From positions 1 through 6,031 of the forward strand of contig JANYAG010000133.1 of NCBI GenBank assembly GCA_025361465.1: 6,031 nt of DNA, in the 5' to 3' direction. Source of the stretch: Gemmatimonadota bacterium (GTDB taxonomy: Bacteria; Gemmatimonadota; Gemmatimonadetes; Gemmatimonadales; GWC2-71-9). The position numbers and the translations under genes were made by a program. Shown piece after piece: positions 1 through 6,031 of this stretch. Each line of letters starts with the position of its first letter. Positions within the stretch are counted from its first letter, which is position 1. The notes under the pieces were generated by a model that saw only the letters and a list, made by a program, of their open reading frames with translations, made no database searches and had not been told where the DNA came from.

Positions 1-1826
1 CCGAATTCGGGCTGCACGCCTCGGTGCCGATTTACTCGGGTGGACTTGGCGTGCTCGCGGGCGATCATTGCAAGACCGCGTCGGATCTTGCGGTGCCCTT
101 CATTGGCATCGGCCTCTTCTACCGCAAGGGTTACTTCGACCAGCAGGTCTCCCCGGACGGGTGGCAGGAGGATTCCGACGAAATCGTTGACCCCGATACC
201 ACTCCGTTGATCCCACTCGACGGACCAGATGGCCAGCCCTGGCTGACGGTGGTGGAGTCGTTCGGCCGTTCGGTTCACGTGCGGGTCTGGACCATGACCG
301 TCGGCCGGGCGCCGATCTATCTGCTCGACACCGACATCGAGGCAAACCACCCCGACGATCGCGGCATAACCAGCAAGCTCTATTCGGGCGGCGTCGACAT
401 GCGCCTGCGGCAGGAGTGGATCCTCGGCGTCGGTGGGGTGCGGGTACTGCGCGCGCTGGGCATCAATCCGGGATGCTGGCACGCCAATGAAGGCCATGCG
501 GCGTTCATGCTGCTGGAGCGGGCCCGCGAACTGGTCGCGGACGGTGCCTCCTTCCCGGAGGCATTCCGAGAAGTGCGCCGGACGACGGTCTTCACCACCC
601 ACACCCCGGTGCCGGCGGGCCACGACCGATTCGACGTCGAGCAGGTGCGGGCGTGCGCCGGAGCCATCTTCCTCGCGAGGTTCGGCGCGGCAGCCGACGA
701 GGTCATCGGGACAGGCATTCGCCCCGGCCACTCGCCAAGCCAGTTCGAGATGACGGTGCTCGCCCTGCGAATGGCCGGTCATGTCAACGGCGTCGCCAAG
801 CGGCATGGCGAGGTCTCCCGGGAGATCTGGCACGATCTCTGGGGCGCTCGACCCGTCGGGGAGGTGCCGATCGGTTCGATCACCAACGGGGTGCACCTCG
901 CGACCTGGCTCGCCAACGCGATGATGCGCCTGTTCGATAACCATCTCGGCGTCGACTGGGGCATGCGACTGGACGACCCGGAGACCTGGGACGCCGTGCT
1001 GGGTCTTGATGCCCGTGAACTCTGGAGTACACACCGGGAACTGAAAGGGCTGCTCATTCGCCACCTCCGGGAGGAGGCACGCCGCCGCTGGACCCACGAG
1101 TACCGTGAGGCGGCACAGGTGGTCGCGGCCGGTGCTCTGGCCGACCCGAGCGTCTTCACCATCGGCTTCGCGCGTCGTTTTGCCACTTACAAGCGGGCGG
1201 ACCTGCTGTTTCGCGACAAGCAGCGCCTCAAGGCGATCCTCACCGATGTCCACCGCCCGGTCCAGCTGATCATCTCGGGAAAGGCCCATCCCAAGGACGA
1301 CCCGGGGAAGGAAGTCCTTCAGTCGCTGTACCACTTCGCCCGCGATCCGATGTTCGAGGGACGAGTGGTGTTTCTGGAGGACTACGGCATGCACCTGGCC
1401 CACCTGCTGGTGCAAGGCGTCGACCTCTGGCTCAATGTCCCCTTGGTGCCCCACGAGGCTTCCGGAACCAGCGGCATGAAGGCCGCACTCAACGGCGTGC
1501 CGCAACTCAGCACTCTCGATGGCTGGTGGGAAGAGGGCTACACCGGCAAGAACGGCTGGGCCATCCCCAAGGCGGGACCCGATGAGGAGGCCGACGCGGT
1601 CGATGCTGAACAGCTGTACCAGTTGCTGGAGAACGAGGTGGTGCCGCTCTGGTACGATCGCGATGACGCCGGCATCCCGCGGGCGTGGATCCAGCGCATG
1701 AAGGAGGCGATGCGTGTCGCGGGGAAGCGCTTCACGGCGCGCCGGATGCTCCAGGATTACTCGGAGCGATACTATGCGCCGATCCTTCGGAACGACCCCT
1801 TCACCGATGATCCTCCGACGGGTTGA
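1..1826 (+). CDS. glgP: Alpha-glucan (glycogen) phosphorylase, GT35, 5'-truncated by window edge
   Basis: Pyridoxal-phosphate enzyme that cleaves terminal alpha-1,4 bonds of glycogen or maltodextrin with phosphate, giving glucose-1-phosphate in the cytoplasm. The reading frame is open from base 3 (EFGLHAS, then VPIYSGGLGVLAGDH), so the GTG at 24 is internal and the true start lies upstream. From family lengths I infer that about 100 or more N-terminal residues are missing. Counting the codon at 3 as residue 1, visible motifs are: GGLGVLAGDH near 14; HANEGHAAF at 160; the TTHTPVPAGH segment near 200; TNGVH near 295; FARRFATYKR, whose Arg392 and Lys397 match the phosphate-binding Arg569 and Lys574 of muscle phosphorylase; GKAHPKDDPGK near 425; and HEASGTSGMKAALNG, whose Lys493 (codon 1479-1481) matches the PLP-Schiff-base lysine. 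The protein ends in the usual YYAPIL tail. The pattern is that of the short bacterial phosphorylases (TIGR02094-like), not the E. coli GlgP/MalP type. The stop lies 4 nt before the GlgA start. No frameshift or missing catalytic residue is seen. Confidence 0.95.
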   Translation, partial: EFGLHASVPIYSGGLGVLAGDHCKTASDLAVPFIGIGLFYRKGYFDQQVSPDGWQEDSDEIVDPDTTPLIPLDGPDGQPWLTVVESFGRSVHVRVWTMTVGRAPIYLLDTDIEANHPDDRGITSKLYSGGVDMRLRQEWILGVGGVRVLRALGINPGCWHANEGHAAFMLLERARELVADGASFPEAFREVRRTTVFTTHTPVPAGHDRFDVEQVRACAGAIFLARFGAAADEVIGTGIRPGHSPSQFEMTVLALRMAGHVNGVAKRHGEVSREIWHDLWGARPVGEVPIGSITNGVHLATWLANAMMRLFDNHLGVDWGMRLDDPETWDAVLGLDARELWSTHRELKGLLIRHLREEARRRWTHEYREAAQVVAAGALADPSVFTIGFARRFATYKRADLLFRDKQRLKAILTDVHRPVQLIISGKAHPKDDPGKEVLQSLYHFARDPMFEGRVVFLEDYGMHLAHLLVQGVDLWLNVPLVPHEASGTSGMKAALNGVPQLSTLDGWWEEGYTGKNGWAIPKAGPDEEADAVDAEQLYQLLENEVVPLWYDRDDAGIPRAWIQRMKEAMRVAGKRFTARRMLQDYSERYYAPILRNDPFTDDPPTG

Positions 1827-1830
1827 GCCG

Positions 1831-3324
1831 ATGACCGACGCCACGCCGCTGCGGCTGCCACTGATCGACGGGGAAGCACCGATGCTGGTGCATCTCGCCG
1901 CCGAGTACTTCCCCTACGCGCGGACGGGCGGCCTCGCCGAGGCGGCCTGGGGACTGCATCGCTACCAGCATCGCCGCGGCCTGTCCACGATGGCGATCGT
2001 CCCGCTGTACCGCGTGGCCCACCCGCACCTGCGCGACCTCGAGCCCATCGGCGATCCCTATGCGCTCGCGTTCGGGGGACGCCGGGAGACCTTCCGGCTG
2101 CTCCGCGAGCGCCATCCCGCCTCGGAGACCCCGGTCTGCTTCATCGAGCATGCCGGCTTCTTCGATCGCCCGGGCATCTACGGCGAGCAGGGAGCCGACT
2201 ATCCCGACAACCACCGCCGCTTCGCCGGATTCGCCGCGGCGGCAGTCGCCGGACTTCGCCGCCTGACCGATGGCCCCGTGGTGCTGCATTCCCATGACTG
2301 GCATGCGGCGCTCGCTCCGGTCTACCTGCGGAGCTGGTTCCGCGACGATCCCTGGTACACGCGGATTCCGGCGGTGATGTCGGTGCACAACGGCGGCTAT
2401 CAGGGCCATTTCGGTCCCGAGGTGATGCCGGAACTCGGCCTCGGGTGGGAGTTCTACACCGTCGATCGCCTCGAGTGGTACGGCAAGGTCAACCTGCTGA
2501 AGGGTGGCCTGATGTTCACCGACATGGCCACGACCGTCAGTCCGGCCCACGCGCAGGAATTGCGCACCGCCGCCGGCGGATTCGGCCTGCACGAAGTGTA
2601 CGACTGGATGGGCGACCGCTTCACCGGTGTCCTCAACGGCATCGACCAGGGCGCCTGGGATCCGCGTCACGACAAGTTCATCGTGGCACGCTACGGCGCG
2701 GACGACATGGCGGGAAAGCGCGCCTGCAAGGCCGCCACGCAGCAGCGCTTCGGGCTGCCGGAGAACCCGTTTGTCCCGCTCGTAGGGCATGCCGGTCGGA
2801 TGGTCACCCAGAAGGGCCTCGACCTGATCGTTCGAAACCACGCCCTCTTCCAGCTGGCGGCGCAATACGTCTTTCTCGGCAACGGCGAACGGAAGTTCGA
2901 GGAAGCCCTGGCCCGTCTCCGCGCCGCGATGCCGCACCGGATCGGCGTGCAGACACGTTTCGATGACGAGACGGAGCACGTGCTGATGGCGGGTTCGGAT
3001 ATCTACATGATGCCCTCGCAATACGAACCCTGCGGGCTGACCCAGATGCGAGCGCAGCGATATGGCACGATTCCGGTCGCGCGGCGCGTCGGCGGACTGT
3101 CCGACACGATCGATGATGGCGTCACCGGCTTTCTCTTCGATGCCTACGAGGACCGCGCCCTGGTCGGCGGGATGTGGCGTGCCATGACGGAGCACCGCTC
3201 GGCGCGCGCCTGGCAAGAGATGCAGCGCGCGGCCATGGGTCGGGATTTCGGCTGGGATCGTGTGGCCGAGAAGTACCTCGAGATCTACACACGGGCGATC
3301 GCTCTCGCCGCGGAGCTCCGGTGA
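1831..3324 (+). CDS. glgA: Glycogen synthase (GT5, GlgA-type)
   Basis: Transfers glucose from a nucleotide sugar (ADP-glucose in bacterial relatives) to the non-reducing end of alpha-1,4-glucan in the cytoplasm. With the ATG at 1831 it has 497 residues; E. coli GlgA has 477. The N-terminal signature reads AAEYFPYARTGGLAEAAWG, where relatives have KTGGLAD; Arg31 (codon 1921-1923) replaces the usual Lys15 of E. coli. Further matches are HSHDWHAALAP, SVHNGGYQG, LLKGGLMFTDMATTVSP, LNGIDQGAWDP, and GRMVTQKGLDL with Arg323 and Lys328 (E. coli Arg300/Lys305). The C-terminal QYEPCGLTQ holds the catalytic Glu399 (E. coli Glu377) and is followed by YGTIPVARRVGGLSDT. Start choice: the 1831 ATG is only 4 nt after the previous stop, and the 17 codons after it have G/C at 14 of 17 third positions. 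However, the ATG at 1882 gives 480 residues, matches the family N-terminus (MLVHLAAE) and has a better upstream GGGGAAG. The stop codon overlaps the GTG start of the branching enzyme. Confidence 0.95.
   Translation: MTDATPLRLPLIDGEAPMLVHLAAEYFPYARTGGLAEAAWGLHRYQHRRGLSTMAIVPLYRVAHPHLRDLEPIGDPYALAFGGRRETFRLLRERHPASETPVCFIEHAGFFDRPGIYGEQGADYPDNHRRFAGFAAAAVAGLRRLTDGPVVLHSHDWHAALAPVYLRSWFRDDPWYTRIPAVMSVHNGGYQGHFGPEVMPELGLGWEFYTVDRLEWYGKVNLLKGGLMFTDMATTVSPAHAQELRTAAGGFGLHEVYDWMGDRFTGVLNGIDQGAWDPRHDKFIVARYGADDMAGKRACKAATQQRFGLPENPFVPLVGHAGRMVTQKGLDLIVRNHALFQLAAQYVFLGNGERKFEEALARLRAAMPHRIGVQTRFDDETEHVLMAGSDIYMMPSQYEPCGLTQMRAQRYGTIPVARRVGGLSDTIDDGVTGFLFDAYEDRALVGGMWRAMTEHRSARAWQEMQRAAMGRDFGWDRVAEKYLEIYTRAIALAAELR
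1870..1876 (+). promoter_or_regulatory. Possible ribosome binding site for the alternative GlgA start at 1882
   Basis: GGGGAAG lies 5 nt before the in-frame ATG at 1882, which begins MLVHLAAEYFPYARTGG, the point where most GlgA proteins start. The ATG at 1831 has no clear Shine-Dalgarno sequence (only GGTTGAG, overlapping the upstream stop). The match to AGGAGG is partial and GC-rich DNA gives such matches by chance, so this only weighs in favour of 1882 and does not decide it. Confidence 0.3.
3312..3315 (+). promoter_or_regulatory. Ribosome binding site deciding the branching-enzyme GTG start
   Basis: GGAG sits 5 nt before the GTG at 3321, inside the last codons of glgA. With the GTGA start/stop overlap it supports translation beginning at 3321 rather than at any of the earlier in-frame starts back to 3174, which would add about 49 residues lacking family similarity and fully overlapping glgA. 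Confidence 0.65.
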
Positions 3325-4976
3325 CCCTTCGCTTCATCCTCGCGTTGCACAGCCACCTGCCATGGGTGCTCCACCACGGCCGCTGGCCACACGGATCGGA
3401 CTGGTTGTGCGAAGCCGCTCTCGACAGCTATCTCCCGCTGGTGGAGATGCTCGAGCAGCTCGACGCCGACGCGATTCCAGCACCCATCACCCTGGGCATT
3501 ACTCCGGTGCTCGCGGCCCAGTTCGCGCATCCGTCCTTCAATGCGGAGTTGGAGGCGTACTTCGCCCACCGATTCCGCACCCTGGACGACGCGCCGGCGT
3601 CGCTCCGCCAGACGGGCGACGAAGATCTGCTCCCGCTGGTGCCCTTCTGGCGACAGCACCTTGACCGCCTGCACGCGACGTGGCGCCGGATCGACGGTGA
3701 CCTGATCAATGCGCTCAGGCGTCACGCGCATGCCGGCCGCATCGAGCTGATTGCGTCGGCGGCCACCCACGGCTTCCTCCCGCTCCTGGCCCGCGACGAG
3801 AGCATCCGCCTCCAGCTGCTGGTCGGTCGCGCCGAGCACGCCCGGCATTTCGGCGAGCTGCCACACGGCTGCTGGGTCCCCGAATGTGCCTATCGGCCGC
3901 GGGGCAAATGGCAGCCGCTCCCCGATGCACCGCACCCTCGCGTCCGGCGTGGCATCGAGGACTTCCTCCAGCACGCGGGATTCCGCTGGTTCTTCGTTGA
4001 CTCCCACCTGGCTGAGGCGGGCGAGACATGGGAGATGTACGGTGGCAAGAAGACCACGCGCCGCCCGAGCCGGGTCAGCCGCTCGCCGTACCGGGCCTAT
4101 CAGGTGGGATCACCAGCCCGCGGTCGGCCGGTCCGCGTGCTCGTGCGTGACCCGAAGGCCACCGAGCAGGTGTGGAGCCGACATGGCGGGTATCCGGGTG
4201 ACGGCCGCTACCTCGAATTCCACAAGATCCGTTACCCGGGCGGCTTGAAGCTCTGGTCGGTCACCAGCACGGTTTCGGATCTCGGCAGCAAGCACGTCTA
4301 TGTCCCAGGGGCAGCGCGCGAAGCCTTGATCGGACATGCACAGCACTTCCGCACGCTCCTCGACAGCATTGCCAGTGGTGCTGAGACGGGGGATCGCGCC
4401 ATCGTCGCGCCGTTCGACACCGAGTTGTTCGGACACTGGTGGTTCGAAGGAGTGGACTTCATCTCGGAGCTCTACCGCGTCCTTGCCACGGACTCCACGG
4501 TGCAGCCATCCACCGCCGGCCACTTCCTCGCCGAGGAACCGCCCGCCACGATGATCCGGATGGGAAGTGGATCGTGGGGCGCCAATGGCGACTTCTCGAA
4601 GTGGTTGAATCCCGAGACGGAATGGACGTGGCGACGGCTCTGGCCCTTGGAAGACCGCTTCTGGGACCTGGTGCCACGAGTGATCAACCACGTCGAGGCG
4701 TTGCCGATCCTCGAGCAGGCCGCGCGCGAGTTGCTGCTGCTGCAGTCTTCGGATTGGCAGTTCATCATCTCGACCGGCGCGGCGGGCGACTATGCCACCG
4801 AGCGCTTTATCGGGCACGCCGAAGCACTCGACGGACTGCTGACCGCGTTGGAACATGAGAAGGGAGACCTGAGTCACGCCCGCGCCATGGCCGCATCGCT
4901 CGAGCGCATTGACGGTCTCTTTCCGGACCTGATTGGCGCCATTGCCGCTGCCTCCGACGTGACCGCAATCGCCTGA
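3321..4976 (+). CDS. 1,4-alpha-glucan branching enzyme, GH57 family with DUF1957-like C-terminus
   Basis: Cuts an alpha-1,4 chain and re-attaches it through an alpha-1,6 bond, making branch points in glycogen; acts in the cytoplasm on the product of the upstream synthase. It has 551 residues, close to Thermus and Thermococcus GH57 branching enzymes. The start is the GTG at 3321, giving MTLRFILALHSHLPW; it overlaps the glgA stop by 4 nt and has a GGAG ribosome site. GH57 motifs in order: HSHLPW at residues 10-15; GITPVLAAQ near 56; CWVPECAY with Glu188 as the predicted nucleophile; and PFDTELFGHWWFEG with Asp366 as the predicted acid/base. The C-terminal helical part has WGANGDFSKWLNPETEW from 419 and QSSDWQFIISTGAAGDYATERF around 475-496, both typical of DUF1957 proteins. 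Between the two catalytic residues lies a Tyr-containing, Lys/Arg-rich loop (about 238-262). No signal peptide is seen. An amylase-type or other transferase activity within GH57 is possible but less likely given the full branching-enzyme layout. Confidence 0.9.
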   Translation: MTLRFILALHSHLPWVLHHGRWPHGSDWLCEAALDSYLPLVEMLEQLDADAIPAPITLGITPVLAAQFAHPSFNAELEAYFAHRFRTLDDAPASLRQTGDEDLLPLVPFWRQHLDRLHATWRRIDGDLINALRRHAHAGRIELIASAATHGFLPLLARDESIRLQLLVGRAEHARHFGELPHGCWVPECAYRPRGKWQPLPDAPHPRVRRGIEDFLQHAGFRWFFVDSHLAEAGETWEMYGGKKTTRRPSRVSRSPYRAYQVGSPARGRPVRVLVRDPKATEQVWSRHGGYPGDGRYLEFHKIRYPGGLKLWSVTSTVSDLGSKHVYVPGAAREALIGHAQHFRTLLDSIASGAETGDRAIVAPFDTELFGHWWFEGVDFISELYRVLATDSTVQPSTAGHFLAEEPPATMIRMGSGSWGANGDFSKWLNPETEWTWRRLWPLEDRFWDLVPRVINHVEALPILEQAARELLLLQSSDWQFIISTGAAGDYATERFIGHAEALDGLLTALEHEKGDLSHARAMAASLERIDGLFPDLIGAIAAASDVTAIA

Positions 4977-4978
4977 TC

Positions 4979-6031
4979 ATGCGTCACATCGTCATCCATG
5001 GACACTTCTACCAGCCGCCGCGCGAAGAACCGTGGCTCGAACTGGTGCCGCGCGAATCGACCGCCGCACCCTGGCACGACTGGAACCAGCGGATCACCGC
5101 GGAGTGCTACGCGCCCCTGACCCGCGCCAGGATATTCGATGGCGAGCAACGACTCCGGCGGGTCATCAACGCCTGGTCGCACCTCTCGTTCGACGTCGGC
5201 CCGACCCTCTTCCGCTGGTTCGACGACCACGCGCCAGCGGTGGGTGAGGCCATCCTCGCGGCCGATCGCGTGTCCCGCACGCGGCACGGATTCGGCAACG
5301 CCGTGGCGATGCCGTATCACCACATCATCCTCCCCCTGGCCTCCCGGCGCGACAAGCAGACCGAAGTCCGTTGGGGCATCCGCGACTTTCGTGCGCGCTT
5401 CGGCCGTGATCCCGAAGGGATGTGGCTGCCGGAGACGGCGGTCGACGAGGAATCACTCGAGGTCCTCGCAGCCGAAGGGATCCGGTTTACGCTCCTGGCG
5501 CCCGAGCAACTCGCCACCGCACCACCGTTCGGGCGACCGGGGCGGTGGTGCAGCGGCAGTGGCCGCGAACTGGCGATCTTCACCTATGACGGGGGCCTGG
5601 CACACGACGTGGCGTTCGGCGACCTGCTGCGGGGCGCCCCGCAATGGCTCGAGCGCCTCGAGGCGGCCCCTGCGGCCGCAGGTCGTGGCTTCACGTTGAC
5701 GTCGCTCGCCACCGATGGCGAGACCTTCGGCCACCACCATCGCTTCGGTGACCTGGCGCTGGCGGCCCTGATCGAGCTGGTGGAGCGCCGAGCCGACCTG
5801 CGGCTGACGAACTACGCGGCGGCGCTCGCCGCATGCCCGGCCACCGAGGAGGTCACCGTCATCTCTCCGACCTCCTGGAGCTGCCCACACGGCATCGAGC
5901 GCTGGCGTGGCGATTGTGGCTGTCGCATGGAACCCTCCACCTCACAGGCATGGCGAGCACCGCTGCGGGCCGGCCTCGAAATGGTGGCGCAGGCCGTGCA
6001 CGCGGTCTTCGTCGATGACTGGCCGGCCGAC
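4979..6031 (+). CDS. GH57 glycoside hydrolase-like protein (DUF3536-type), 3'-truncated by window edge
   Basis: Starts at the ATG at 4979, 2 nt after the branching-enzyme stop, and stays open for 351 codons to the last base of the window. No clear Shine-Dalgarno site is visible, so translation may depend on coupling to the gene before it. The first residues, MRHIVIHGHFYQPPREEPW, are the GH57 motif-1 HxHxYQP type, followed by HDWNQRITAECYAP. MWLPETAVDEESLEVLA carries Glu152, the predicted nucleophile, and LATDGETFGHHH carries Asp246, the predicted acid/base. SWSCPHGIERWRGDCGC (about 299-315) has Cys302, His304, Cys313 and Cys315. From memory this set marks the GH57 proteins annotated with a C-terminal DUF3536, usually around 800 residues; that domain would lie beyond the window. 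There is no signal peptide, so it is probably cytoplasmic. Substrate and reaction are not established. Position in a glycogen operon suggests an alpha-glucan substrate, perhaps hydrolysis, debranching or transfer. It differs clearly from the GH57 branching enzyme next door, so it is not a simple recent duplicate. Confidence 0.87.
   Translation, partial: MRHIVIHGHFYQPPREEPWLELVPRESTAAPWHDWNQRITAECYAPLTRARIFDGEQRLRRVINAWSHLSFDVGPTLFRWFDDHAPAVGEAILAADRVSRTRHGFGNAVAMPYHHIILPLASRRDKQTEVRWGIRDFRARFGRDPEGMWLPETAVDEESLEVLAAEGIRFTLLAPEQLATAPPFGRPGRWCSGSGRELAIFTYDGGLAHDVAFGDLLRGAPQWLERLEAAPAAAGRGFTLTSLATDGETFGHHHRFGDLALAALIELVERRADLRLTNYAAALAACPATEEVTVISPTSWSCPHGIERWRGDCGCRMEPSTSQAWRAPLRAGLEMVAQAVHAVFVDDWPAD

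Noticed and set aside
1827..1830. Promoter or terminator at gene junctions (also 4977-4978)
   Set aside because: The gaps are only 2-4 nt, and I see no GC-rich hairpin followed by a T run at any junction, nor a convincing -35/-10 pair.
1801..3216. Long antisense open frame (471 codons) opposite glgA
   Set aside because: It lies wholly opposite a strongly supported glgA, its translation shows no recognisable domain, and long antisense frames are expected in GC-rich genes with biased third positions.
3174..3320. Upstream extension of the branching-enzyme frame by about 49 codons
   Set aside because: The added sequence is the out-of-frame reading of the glgA 3' end. The family N-terminus begins right at the GTG at 3321, which has GGAG 5 nt upstream.
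3285..4007. Antisense open frame of 240 codons opposite the branching enzyme, and a similar 255-codon one at 4110-4877
   Set aside because: Both are shadows of the GH57 coding frame, with no domain, no ribosome site and no independent support.
5669..5682. Perfect 14-base palindrome CCTGCGGCCGCAGG
   Set aside because: It lies inside a coding segment rich in Ala/Gly codons, is unique in the window, and is not near a gene boundary; chance in GC-rich DNA is the simplest reading.
3321..6031. The two GH57 genes as a recent tandem duplication
   Set aside because: Their motif-1, nucleophile-region and acid/base-region sequences differ (HSHLPW against HGHFYQPP; FDTELFGHWWFEG against TDGETFGHHH). They belong to distant GH57 subgroups.

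Overview
The window is 6,031 bases of GC-rich bacterial DNA, coding almost end to end on the + strand. It holds four consecutive genes, all for alpha-1,4-glucan (glycogen) metabolism. The first gene is cut by the left edge and the fourth by the right edge. Junctions are +4 nt (or +55 nt with the alternative GlgA start), a 4-nt overlap (GTGA) and +2 nt, so this is very probably the interior of one operon. No promoter, terminator, RNA gene, repeat, mobile element or CRISPR array is visible, and no stretch over 300 bases lacks a gene.

Layout: (1) 1-1826, C-terminal part (608 residues) of an alpha-glucan phosphorylase of the GlgP / 'short' GT35 type, which releases glucose-1-phosphate from glycogen. 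(2) 1831-3324, a GlgA-type glycogen synthase (GT5), which extends alpha-1,4 chains from a nucleotide-sugar donor. (3) 3321-4976, a GH57 1,4-alpha-glucan branching enzyme with a DUF1957-like C-terminal region, which introduces alpha-1,6 branches. (4) 4979-6031, the N-terminal 351 residues of a second, clearly different GH57 protein resembling the poorly characterised DUF3536-linked group. Together they make, branch and degrade a storage polyglucan. The branching step uses the GH57 fold rather than the GH13 GlgB of enterobacteria, and no glgC (ADP-glucose pyrophosphorylase) lies in the window.

Organism: high GC, strong G/C at third codon positions, tight gene packing and the GH57-based gene set fit a free-living bacterium from a phylum such as Gemmatimonadota, Acidobacteriota or Myxococcota. 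This is a guess from style and gene set; the sequence alone does not settle it.

The window is mainly ordinary housekeeping carbohydrate metabolism. The points most worth following are the uncharacterised second GH57 protein with a Cys/His cluster, two conservative substitutions in the GlgA donor-binding signature, and a basic loop insert in the branching enzyme. I see no evidence of a wholly new system.
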